Positions 1 to 6,700 of a stretch of 7,515 nucleotides of DNA are shown piece after piece. The stretch is from Psychroflexus sp. (GTDB lineage: Bacteria; Bacteroidota; Bacteroidia; Flavobacteriales; Flavobacteriaceae). Both the position numbers and the translations under genes were made by a program. The notes beneath the pieces were generated by a model that saw nothing but the letters and a program-made list of their open reading frames with translations, was not told the DNA's origin and did no database searches. Positions within the stretch are counted from its first letter, which is position 1. Each line of letters opens with the position of its first letter. The DNA is taken from positions 1 to 7,515 of the forward strand of contig PXBV01000059.1 of assembly GCA_003565575.1 (NCBI GenBank). The letters run 5' to 3'.

Positions 1-31
1 GATAACGATTGAAGAGAAATAAAAAATACGT
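1..31 (+). other. Tail of the preceding unit
   Basis: These bases lie upstream of palindrome A and by analogy hold the last codons and stop of the previous cassette's gene. Stops are present (for example TGA at 10-12 and TAA at 18-20), but with so little sequence no frame can be assigned. The flush end TGTGGCAAC (31-39) predicts that the previous unit began with GTTGCCACA outside the window. Confidence 0.35.
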
Positions 32-168
32 GTGGCAACAGCGCATATAGCTCATGGCGAGTAAAGGTTTAAAATCGAAATTTTTATATATTTACAAAGG
101 CTAGTGCAAAGCCGGAAATTAAACGCATCTTAACCTCGCCACAAGCCATATGCGCGGACCGTTGGCAA
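32..168. repeat. attC-like palindrome A (cassette junction)
   Basis: This is an imperfect palindrome of about 137 nt. The outer boxes are GTGGCAAC (32-39) and GTTGGCAA (161-168). The main arms 41-61 and 135-155 pair over 21 positions with 18 Watson-Crick pairs. The three exceptions (49:147, 53:143, 54:142) are A-C or C-A on the + strand, meaning G-T wobbles on the - strand. One base separates box and arm on the left and five (GGACC) on the right. The 73-nt centre is AT-rich and carries a box at 76-98 that is shared with B and D. The arrangement resembles an integron attC site, but I do not see canonical L boxes. The left box belongs to the preceding unit and the right box to cassette 1. Confidence 0.75.
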
Positions 169-1047
169 TAATTTGAATGAAACAAAATTTACTCTATATT
201 TCAATAATATTTTTACTCGTCTCCTGTATTTCGGATAATTATAAATCCGAACTTTTAGGGAATTGGTATTTTTATGATATACCAGAAAGTTCAAAACATT
301 TGAATGTGTTTAAAATACATTCTGACTCTATTGTAATAAATTCCATTATGGGAACAACTATCGCTAAGTGGAAAGCGACAAAAAAGCAAATTCTTCTTTA
401 TGATTTTAAAGGTTATCCCGGAGACTCTAAATTAACCTATGACTATAAATTAAAAAGTAATGACCGACTCGAGATAAAAGTTTACGGAGACACAATAATT
501 GAATTTAAAAATATCGTAAAAGCCCAAAATGCGATGGATTTTTTACAAAAATCGATGAGTTTAAAAATTGATTTACCAAATGCAGACAAGGAGTTGATAG
601 AGATTGGAAATAGTCCATTTATCTTTACAATTTATGCGGGGTATGATAACGGAAAATTAAAATTTTTGACTGATAATTATGAAAATCTGAGCAATTTGAA
701 AAAGGAGATTTCAGACTTTAAAGAAAAGTTTGGTCCACGACCAATTTCAAAAGCAAATTTTATTTTAATTGCCGACAAAAATATTCCTAACAAAAAATTA
801 GATTCTTTGAAAAAAATTTTAAACCAAACTTCAATAAAAAGAATTTTTCGAGCATATAAAAATGATAAGATCAAATACAAGAATAATTTGATTTGGTACG
901 GTCTTGTGGATTAAAAACTATTGCCAACATCTAGTATAGCAAATAGCTTCTATGTGCTTAACCGAAAGTTTTGGTATATTTAGAAACTTAAAAGATAAAC
1001 TGAAAATTAAGCTAGTATTTGCACGTTACTTGCCATACTAGAGAACC
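161..1047 (+). mobile_element. Gene cassette 1 (lipoprotein gene plus palindrome B)
   Basis: The unit runs from the GTT of palindrome A to just before the GTT of palindrome B, 887 nt. Its first ten bases (161-170, GTTGGCAATA) are the exact reverse complement of 919-928 (TATTGCCAAC) just after the gene. After one A-C mismatch (171:918), three more pairs follow (172-174 with 915-917). In integrons the cassette start and the 5' box of its own attC are complementary because they were joined in the circle, and this unit shows the same relation. The gene fills it tightly: ATG is 16 nt after GTT, and the stop ends 4 nt before the terminal complement begins. Confidence 0.7.
177..914 (+). CDS. Lipoprotein with ExbD-like C-terminal domain
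   Basis: This 245-residue protein starts with a lipoprotein signal peptide: basic start MKQN, hydrophobic stretch, then LVSC with the lipidated cysteine at residue 17. It should therefore be anchored to a membrane on the periplasmic side or exported to the surface. Residues 24-112 form a strand-rich segment that opens with LLGNW, a start seen in lipocalin-like lipoproteins. Residues about 128-228 resemble the periplasmic domain of ExbD/TolR: IDLPNA near 131-136, then a region around FILIADKNIP (195-204), followed by a helix and a final strand (IKRIFRAY). ExbD proteins normally have one N-terminal transmembrane helix that works with ExbB/TolQ; here a lipid anchor replaces it and no ExbB or TonB gene is nearby. 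The start is the first ATG after the cassette boundary, with no visible Shine-Dalgarno motif. Gene status and lipoprotein are secure; the ExbD link is by eye, and the role is unknown. Confidence 0.85.
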   Translation: MKQNLLYISIIFLLVSCISDNYKSELLGNWYFYDIPESSKHLNVFKIHSDSIVINSIMGTTIAKWKATKKQILLYDFKGYPGDSKLTYDYKLKSNDRLEIKVYGDTIIEFKNIVKAQNAMDFLQKSMSLKIDLPNADKELIEIGNSPFIFTIYAGYDNGKLKFLTDNYENLSNLKKEISDFKEKFGPRPISKANFILIADKNIPNKKLDSLKKILNQTSIKRIFRAYKNDKIKYKNNLIWYGLVD

Positions 1048-1055
1048 GTTGGGGC
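921..1055. repeat. attC-like palindrome B (cassette junction)
   Basis: This 135-nt imperfect palindrome lies between gene 1 and the gene 2 leader. Outer boxes are TTGCCAAC (921-928) and GTTGGGGC (1048-1055). Arms 931-945 and 1027-1041 pair over 15 positions, with two exceptions, 938:1034 and 943:1029, both A-C on + and G-T on -. After an asymmetric bulge the stem resumes with GTGC (954-957) and GCAC (1021-1024). The spacer is AT on the left and AGAACC on the right, so the right side again has four extra bases ending in ACC before GTTG. The centre carries the shared box at 963-986, which matches palindrome D at 22 of 24 positions. The arm sequence is unlike A, so pairing rather than sequence is conserved. 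Confidence 0.75.
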
Positions 1056-1213
1056 ACATGCAAAAAAAGACAACGGACACATTGAAAATGAGGGGTAACA
1101 AGATACATATCGTAACACAGACCGACTTTAATACCGGACTGACTCGACTTGACCAACAGTGCAACCGGACAAGGATGACTGACCGAGAAGAAAAAGGAAA
1201 AAGCCCCCGCTTC

Positions 1214-1231
1214 GCATTTTTGAAAATTTCT
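1214..1231 (+). repeat. Left copy of 18-bp inverted repeat around gene 2
   Basis: GCATTTTTGAAAATTTCT here is the exact reverse complement of 6396-6413, about 5.2 kb away. It is preceded by CGCTTCGCA (1208-1216), which recurs in direct orientation at 6309-6317. The motif is AT-rich and partly self-complementary, which lowers its information, but both copies lie on the outer side of related hairpins. Confidence 0.6.
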
Positions 1232-1241
1232 GCCTACGCAC

Positions 1242-1305
1242 ATTGCACACATTTGCAAAGCCGCACAAGCCAACCCGCAACCCAAGCTTTGCAAAAGAGT
1301 GCAAT
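1242..1305. repeat. Hairpin 1 of the gene 2 repeat pair
   Basis: Arms 1242-1260 and 1287-1305 pair at 17 of 19 positions around a 26-nt loop. The two exceptions are A-A mismatches at 1249:1298 and 1251:1296, separated by one C-G pair. The right arm ends 21 nt before the gene 2 start codon, so in the mRNA this hairpin would lie just upstream of the initiation region and could affect translation. A relative with a different stem but the same mismatch pair lies at 6315-6383. Confidence 0.65.
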
Positions 1306-1326
1306 TCTGCCAACGCCCAATAACTT

Positions 1327-4300
1327 ATGACACAGGAGAATCAAATATTAATTGAACTCCTAAATGAGGTTGAAAACTGGTCTGATATAAAACCAAGATT
1401 CGAGCAGTTTAACACAAGTCAAACCGCTAAGACCAAGAAAAAAACATTAGCTGGAAAAATATTCGAAGTATTTGCAAAATACTACTTCCAAACAGATCCC
1501 AAGAAAACAGAACTATACGAACAAGTCTGGCTTTATGAAGAAATTCCACTCGAAATAAGAAGTAGGTTGAGCCTACCTTCCGTTGATCACGGAATAGACT
1601 TATTACTACAAGATGTAAATGAGAATTTTATTGCAGTCCAATGCAAATTCAAAAATGATGAAAGTAAAAGTCTAAGCTGGTCAGGAGACAAAATTGCCAA
1701 TGTTTTTGCTCTCGGAACAAATTGCCATAAGATTATGGTATATACCAATGTCTCAGATATAACAAGTGTAGCAAAGTCTTTTGAGGACAAATTCGAATTG
1801 TTTGCGTCCAATGATCTGTATGATATTGAACCAGACATCTTTAAAAACATTCTTACTCGAGCAAAGGGCTATCAACCAAAAGAGCTTGCAAAATTTACAG
1901 CTAAGGAGCATCAAGAAACTGCAATTAGTAAAGTTGTTCAACACTTAAACAACAATGATAGAGGTCAGTTGATCTTGCCTTGTGGTGCTGGGAAATCTCT
2001 TACTGCTCTCTGGATAAAAGAAGAAGTCAAATCAAAAATAACTTTACTTCTTGTGCCATCTCTGGCTTTATTGAAGCAGATAAAAAATGACTGGGCAAGG
2101 CACAAAAATTCATTTTACAGATACGTATGTGTTTGCTCTGAGAAAGATATTGATAAAGGGAAAACGGATTCAATTACCACACATACTTATGAAATAGGTG
2201 GTCCAGTAACTACCAATCCAATAGAAATAAAGGATTTTCTAAGTAAGCCAGGCGAAAAAGTTGTTTTTTCAACATATCAGTCGATAGGGGTTGTATCTGA
2301 GGCATGTAGTCAAATTAATGATTTTGAATTTGACATTGTAATCTGTGATGAAGCTCATAGAACAGCAGGTAGCAAGAATAAAAACACCTTTACCTTGGTT
2401 CATGACAACAGTAAAATTCCTGCAAAAAAACGATTGTACATGACCGCTACTCCAAAAGTCATTTCAACGCAGATGAAAACTCGACTTGGAGAAGATTACG
2501 AATTGCTATGTGATATGAGTAATTCCGAGATTTTTGGCGAAGAAGCTTTTCGAATGTCTTTCGGGCAAGCGATCGACAAAGGAATCTTGGTAGATTACAA
2601 GATTGTTGGAATTGGGGTCACAGACCGGCAAATCCAAAAATTTATTGAGGAACGCAATTATATTGGTGATCTCACAGTAAAGGATATTGCCGACAATTTT
2701 GCCTTGGATTTGGTCATGAATAAATACAAGGCGTTTCACGGAATATCATTTCACTCACGAGTACAATTAGCTAAGGAATTTGCTCACAGACATAAGTCGT
2801 TCTTTGAAAAAGTGTTTGCTGAAAGTGTCAATGGTAAACAGTCAACAACGCATCGTGCGAGAGTTTTGAGAGATTTTAAAAATAGTGAAGTCGGTTTAGT
2901 CTCAAATGCCCGTTGCCTCACTGAAGGAGTTGACGTTCCAACAATCGACTTAATATACTTTTGCGACCCTAAAACTTCCAAAATTGATATTGTCCAAGCA
3001 TCAGGTAGAGCATTGCGTACAGACCCGACAGGTAAAAAGCAAATGGGGTTTATCATTGTTCCCTTATTTCATCATATAGAGGAAAATGTAGAAGCTGAAT
3101 TAAAGAGAAAGCCGATTTTCAACCATCTAATTCAGGTGATTCGATCACTCTGCGATCAAGATGAAAGGTTACAAGCTGAAATCAATAATATTGCATTCAA
3201 AAAAGGCAAGAGAAATACTTCAAGAATTGAGATTGATATTTCGGATGATGACACAGAGAAAATTGTAAAACTCCATGGTTTAGAGAAAAGAGTGCGTGAA
3301 GTTCTTTTTGATGAAATTATTGAAAAGACACGCGTTTTCTGGGACGTGATGTTTAAGCAGCTTGTTGAATACAAAGAGACTAACGGCCATACAAATGTTT
3401 CGCGACTTCAAGAAGGAATGAAACAATTAGGCAATTGGGTTCTTGAACAAAGACGGCAGTATCACAATGGCAACCTAAGGCCTGATAAAAGGAAAAAACT
3501 TGAAGAATTAGGTTTTGACTGGAAGGGCGAAAATCGGAGAGAACTAAAAGATTTCGATGATATATGGTGGGAAAGCTATATGAAGCTGACGGACTACTTT
3601 AACAAAAATGGGCACTCGAATGTACCTGCACGACACAAAAAAGATCCTGCTTTAGGTACTTGGGCGGTGGCTCAAAGAGCCAGAAGAAAAAAAGATGAAC
3701 TTTCCCAAGATCGCATAGACTTGCTTGATGAGATAGATTTCAATTGGAATCCACAAGTCAGGATATTTGAAGAATTCTGTAAAAAACTAATAGAGTTTAA
3801 GGAAAAGTATGGCCACACAAATATTCCAATTCTCAACAAAGATTTTCCCAAACTTGGAAAATGGACAAACAAGTACCGTTCACTTTTGAATCATGGCGAA
3901 TTACAATCTGATGGTTCTATCAAATACTTAGGCTCCTCATTAACTAAAAATCAAATTGCGAAGCTAAAAGAACTTGGATTTAAGAAGTCCGTTAGAAAAA
4001 TCAGATGGGAAGACTACTATCAAGAACTTAAGGATTACTTCAAAGAACATGGGAACTCAAGACCGATACAATCTGAGTATCCTCAACTTTATTACTGGTG
4101 TTATCGAATCAGGAAGAATCAACACCAGCTGACAAATGAACAAAGAAAGCTATTAGAAGAAGTAGATTTTGATTTTTCCTTTGAGCATAAGTATAGCCGC
4201 ACGGGAAGTAATCAGAACTGGCTTGAAAGATTTACAGAGCTGCAATTATTTTTTGAGGAAAATGATCATTTCGATATTACACCGGAGAATGAAGAATTTG

Positions 4301-6477
4301 AAGGTCTTTACAGGTGGCTGGTTTATCAACGTAGACTTTACAACAACAATACACTTTCAAAAGACAAGCTAAAAAAATTACAGAGCATTGGATTGGATTT
4401 CAGCGTTCACTTTTTGCCATCAAATGAAACTGATTGGGAAGATAGATTTTCTGAATTAGAAACTTACTATGAAAAACACCAAACGTTTCATATTCCAGTA
4501 AAGGATAAAGATAATCAGGGATTGCTTCTCTGGTTACGATATCAAAGGAAACTTTTCAGAGAGGAAAAATTAGATGAAGAAAAGAAAAATAGGCTCTTGG
4601 CGCTCGGTTATTCTTTTACCCATACTTACAGAGGTGTTTCGTCAAGAGGTTCGTCTAAAAAGTCAATTAAACAAGATGCTCTATGGTACACAAAGTTTGA
4701 GCAATTAAAGGAATACTATGAGAAATACAACACTTTCCTAATTCCTAAATCCAATGAAAAGTACAAACATTTAATCCCTTGGATACAATACCAAAAAAAG
4801 CGATACAAAGACAATGCTCTTGATGAAAGCAAACTATCTCGTCTGATATCACTTGGCTTTTCATTTGATTTAAATTATAGAGGAAAAAGAATTGAACTCG
4901 AATTAAATCCGGAATTGCGTGATAAAACTGATTCATCTTCAGCGGACATTACTTGGAATGAAAATTTCGAACGCTTAAAAAAATATTACAACCGGTTTGG
5001 AACCTTCCGCATCCCAAGCGATGATTTAGATTTGCGTTCATTGAGGTCTTGGCTTCAATATCAAAAACAGCTTCATAACAAAGGCAAGTTAGCTTCGGAT
5101 AAAAAGGATAAGTTACTTTCCATTGGATATTCCTTTAATCTTGATTTTAGAGGACGAAAACCTGCCAATAACAAGAATACTTGGGCAAGAAATTTTGAAG
5201 AGTTTAAATCATTTTATACCAAGTACAATACGTTCCTTATTCCAAAAAGCCTATCACATTACGATCATCTAAAAAAATGGATTCAGGAACAAAAACGTCT
5301 TTATAAGGCTGGTAGACTTGGAAAAAACAAACTTGATCTTCTAACTGATATAGGCTATTCGTTCGAGATAGATTATAGGGGCAAAAAATTTGACTATGAA
5401 AGAAATCCTGAACTAAAAAATAAGCCATCCCCAACAAAAAATGATTCATGGGAAAAGAATTATCTGAGATTGTTGGATTATAAAATCAAAAATGGTGATT
5501 GTAATGTGCCGAGAAGCTTTGAGGATAGAACCTTAGCAAATTTCGTTTCTCGACAACGATACTTGTTTAAAAAGGGAGAACTTGAAAAAGAAAAGGTTGG
5601 GAAACTTCAGTTTCTTGAGTTTGAATTCTACCCCAAAAAGTCTGATCACGGTGCTTGGGATAAGCATTACGAAGCGTTGAAAGAATTTTATACTAAACAA
5701 GGTCACTCTACCTACCAGAAACGCTTTGGAAACGAAACATTATATCATTGGGTATTGGCGCAGAGAGTTTACAAAAGGAAAGGAAAACTATCTGAGCAAA
5801 GAATCAAGAAATTAAATCAAATAAAATTCGAGTGGGAACCAGAAAACAAAGGTACATCACCAGATGATGACCAGTGGTTGGAGATGCTCCTTCAGCTGAA
5901 AGCTTATCAGAAGAAATTTGGTCATGCAAATGTTTCACAAGTTGACCCCAATCCTGATTATAAGCGGCTTGGAAAATGGCTAAACGAACAAAGGGGTTAT
6001 AAAAAAGGAAGGAAAATAGGAAACAAGAGGTTCTACCTTAGTAAGGAACGTGAAGAACTTCTTAATGAAGTTGGTGTGGTTTGGGATATGAAAGAATATG
6101 AGTGGAATTTAAAATTAGAGCTATTAAAAGATTTTTTCAAAAAGTATGGTGACTTTAATGTAAAACAGAGCGACAAAGAGTTTCAAGGATTGTATAATTG
6201 GCTTTTCCGGATTAGAAAGAAAGGTACAACAGAAGAAAGAGCAGGTAAATTGGCTGCTATTGGTTTCGACATATCTGAAGTTGAGATTTCAGAAAATGGA
6301 GAATCCAACGCTTCGCAGTCACACACATTGGCTGGTCGCTCAAAGCAGCCCGCGAGCCAAAACCAGCCAAAGAGTGTGCCTGCCCTTCCCGGAAAAGAAA
6401 TTTTCAAAAATGCCCCACGCTCGACTAAGAAGAAAGACGATGACTCTAATTCAGACGGACAATTAAAAATATTTTAA
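1327..6477 (+). CDS. Mrr-like nuclease, SF2 helicase and 13 HA repeats
   Basis: This 1716-residue protein is probably a DNA-acting nuclease-helicase, a restriction-like defence candidate. Residues about 38-140 look like an Mrr/restriction-endonuclease fold: E47, then D91 in GID and QCK at 105-107 as the PD-(D/E)xK site. The SF2 helicase core spans about 190-600: GAGKS (220-224), DEAH (341-344), TAT (373-375), EGVD (533-536) and QASGRALR (557-564). Residues 670-1650 hold 13 helicase-associated (HA, PF03457-type) repeats of about 60-75 residues, starting near 671, 747, 814, 893, 965, 1037, 1120, 1210, 1286, 1375, 1444, 1517 and 1592. Each has a leading W/F, a G-H/T-F-x-I/V-P turn, a W-x-x-x-Q-R/K helix and a closing aromatic. 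The Ser/Lys-rich tail 1651-1716 is partly encoded by repeat DNA. The start is the only sensible one (the next Met is residue 136). No methylase lies beside it, so target choice might rest on modified DNA or another feature; this is inference. All catalytic motifs look intact. Confidence 0.93.
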   Translation: MTQENQILIELLNEVENWSDIKPRFEQFNTSQTAKTKKKTLAGKIFEVFAKYYFQTDPKKTELYEQVWLYEEIPLEIRSRLSLPSVDHGIDLLLQDVNENFIAVQCKFKNDESKSLSWSGDKIANVFALGTNCHKIMVYTNVSDITSVAKSFEDKFELFASNDLYDIEPDIFKNILTRAKGYQPKELAKFTAKEHQETAISKVVQHLNNNDRGQLILPCGAGKSLTALWIKEEVKSKITLLLVPSLALLKQIKNDWARHKNSFYRYVCVCSEKDIDKGKTDSITTHTYEIGGPVTTNPIEIKDFLSKPGEKVVFSTYQSIGVVSEACSQINDFEFDIVICDEAHRTAGSKNKNTFTLVHDNSKIPAKKRLYMTATPKVISTQMKTRLGEDYELLCDMSNSEIFGEEAFRMSFGQAIDKGILVDYKIVGIGVTDRQIQKFIEERNYIGDLTVKDIADNFALDLVMNKYKAFHGISFHSRVQLAKEFAHRHKSFFEKVFAESVNGKQSTTHRARVLRDFKNSEVGLVSNARCLTEGVDVPTIDLIYFCDPKTSKIDIVQASGRALRTDPTGKKQMGFIIVPLFHHIEENVEAELKRKPIFNHLIQVIRSLCDQDERLQAEINNIAFKKGKRNTSRIEIDISDDDTEKIVKLHGLEKRVREVLFDEIIEKTRVFWDVMFKQLVEYKETNGHTNVSRLQEGMKQLGNWVLEQRRQYHNGNLRPDKRKKLEELGFDWKGENRRELKDFDDIWWESYMKLTDYFNKNGHSNVPARHKKDPALGTWAVAQRARRKKDELSQDRIDLLDEIDFNWNPQVRIFEEFCKKLIEFKEKYGHTNIPILNKDFPKLGKWTNKYRSLLNHGELQSDGSIKYLGSSLTKNQIAKLKELGFKKSVRKIRWEDYYQELKDYFKEHGNSRPIQSEYPQLYYWCYRIRKNQHQLTNEQRKLLEEVDFDFSFEHKYSRTGSNQNWLERFTELQLFFEENDHFDITPENEEFEGLYRWLVYQRRLYNNNTLSKDKLKKLQSIGLDFSVHFLPSNETDWEDRFSELETYYEKHQTFHIPVKDKDNQGLLLWLRYQRKLFREEKLDEEKKNRLLALGYSFTHTYRGVSSRGSSKKSIKQDALWYTKFEQLKEYYEKYNTFLIPKSNEKYKHLIPWIQYQKKRYKDNALDESKLSRLISLGFSFDLNYRGKRIELELNPELRDKTDSSSADITWNENFERLKKYYNRFGTFRIPSDDLDLRSLRSWLQYQKQLHNKGKLASDKKDKLLSIGYSFNLDFRGRKPANNKNTWARNFEEFKSFYTKYNTFLIPKSLSHYDHLKKWIQEQKRLYKAGRLGKNKLDLLTDIGYSFEIDYRGKKFDYERNPELKNKPSPTKNDSWEKNYLRLLDYKIKNGDCNVPRSFEDRTLANFVSRQRYLFKKGELEKEKVGKLQFLEFEFYPKKSDHGAWDKHYEALKEFYTKQGHSTYQKRFGNETLYHWVLAQRVYKRKGKLSEQRIKKLNQIKFEWEPENKGTSPDDDQWLEMLLQLKAYQKKFGHANVSQVDPNPDYKRLGKWLNEQRGYKKGRKIGNKRFYLSKEREELLNEVGVVWDMKEYEWNLKLELLKDFFKKYGDFNVKQSDKEFQGLYNWLFRIRKKGTTEERAGKLAAIGFDISEVEISENGESNASQSHTLAGRSKQPASQNQPKSVPALPGKEIFKNAPRSTKKKDDDSNSDGQLKIF
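6315..6383. repeat. Hairpin 2 of the gene 2 repeat pair, inside the coding end
   Basis: Arms 6315-6336 and 6362-6383 pair at 19 of 22 positions around a 25-nt loop. Two A-A mismatches (6325:6373 and 6327:6371) flank one C-G pair, exactly as in the hairpin at 1242-1305. The stem below them is changed on both sides together: GGCTGGT with ACCAGCC here, TGCAAAG with CTTTGCA there. The loops align at roughly 18 of 26 positions in the same orientation. It lies in frame within gene 2, codons about 1663-1686. Confidence 0.65.
6396..6413 (-). repeat. Right copy of 18-bp inverted repeat around gene 2
   Basis: This is the exact reverse complement of 1214-1231. It lies inside the last codons of gene 2 (about residues 1690-1696, GKEIFKN region), on the outer side of hairpin 2. 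The pair could mark the ends of a unit of about 5.2 kb carrying gene 2, or be two members of a dispersed repeat family in opposite orientation. Confidence 0.6.
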
Positions 6478-6524
6478 CCGGTTGACACAGTGATTAAAAA
6501 AGAAAAAAGAATGAAAAGCACGAT

Positions 6525-6658
6525 GCCCCAACATTGTATAAGCGTAATGCGGGCTGGACGGCTAAAATTGAGCATTATTGCTTCCAATAAACTTTACGGT
6601 GGGCGGACAGTAAATCGCTCCGAAACCCCGCACTACGCTTATACTTGACCGTTGCCCA
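6525..6658. repeat. attC-like palindrome C (cassette junction)
   Basis: This palindrome is about 134 nt, with outer boxes GCCCCAAC (6525-6532) and GTTGCCCA (6651-6658). Arms 6536-6553 and 6627-6644 pair at 17 of 18 positions; the single exception 6547:6633 is A-C on + and G-T on -. The spacer is ATT on the left and TTGACC on the right. The centre differs from A, B and D: it lacks their shared box, is richer in GC and contains a small hairpin TTATTG-CTTC-CAATAA (6575-6590). Total length is nevertheless within 3 nt of A and B. An open frame of 45 codons (6511-6648) crosses it but looks incidental. Confidence 0.75.
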
Positions 6659-6700
6659 CAATATAAACAAACTTAGCTCACTGAAATAAAATAATATATT

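Larger units (their letters stand above)
1057..1326 (+). other. Long non-coding leader of the nuclease-helicase gene
   Basis: These 270 nt lie between the cassette boundary and the gene 2 start and hold no convincing gene. The open frames on both strands are low-complexity and run through palindrome B or the hairpin. Part 1057-1200 is unremarkable apart from a CAACGG (1071-1076) complementary to CCGTTG (1046-1051) at the boundary. Part 1201-1326 holds half of an 18-bp long-range inverted repeat (1214-1231) and a strong hairpin (1242-1305). I see no clear Bacteroidota promoter (TTTG and TAnnTTTG pair) and no Shine-Dalgarno motif before ATG 1327, so the leader may be regulatory or just the edge of an inserted element. 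Confidence 0.5.
1048..6650 (+). mobile_element. Gene cassette 2 (nuclease-helicase gene plus palindrome C)
   Basis: The unit is about 5.6 kb, from the GTT of palindrome B to just before the GTT of palindrome C. Its start GTTGGGGCA (1048-1056) is the exact reverse complement of TGCCCCAAC (6524-6532). That 9-bp unit-specific match over 5.5 kb is hard to explain by chance when the neighbouring units carry different matched pairs. The size is far above the 0.5-1 kb usual for integron cassettes. Unlike cassettes 1 and 3 it has a long leader (about 280 nt to the ATG) and a second repeat family around its gene. Confidence 0.65.

Noticed and set aside
963..990. Possible Bacteroidota promoter (TATATTTA resembling TAnnTTTG) in the central box of palindrome B
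   Set aside because: No matching TTTG element at the right distance upstream, and the box is conserved in D with a change inside it. Kept as a conserved box only.
921..1055. Palindromes as simple rho-independent terminators
   Set aside because: There is no U-tract after the stems, the loops are about 70 nt long, and termination does not explain the match between a unit's start and its own end.
1046..1076. Small hairpin CCGTTG (1046-1051) with CAACGG (1071-1076) at the cassette 2 boundary
   Set aside because: Only 6 bp with a 19-nt loop and not repeated at the other boundaries; likely chance.
1007..1330. Open frames on both strands in the leader of gene 2 (about 60-103 codons)
   Set aside because: They run across palindrome B and/or hairpin 1, overlap each other in several frames, and have compositions with no recognisable domain. 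They are best explained by GC-richer repeat DNA lacking stops.
6511..6648. 45-codon frame after an A/G-rich tract between gene 2 and gene 3
   Set aside because: It lies almost wholly inside palindrome C, so the sequence is explained by the stem; the peptide has no recognisable features.
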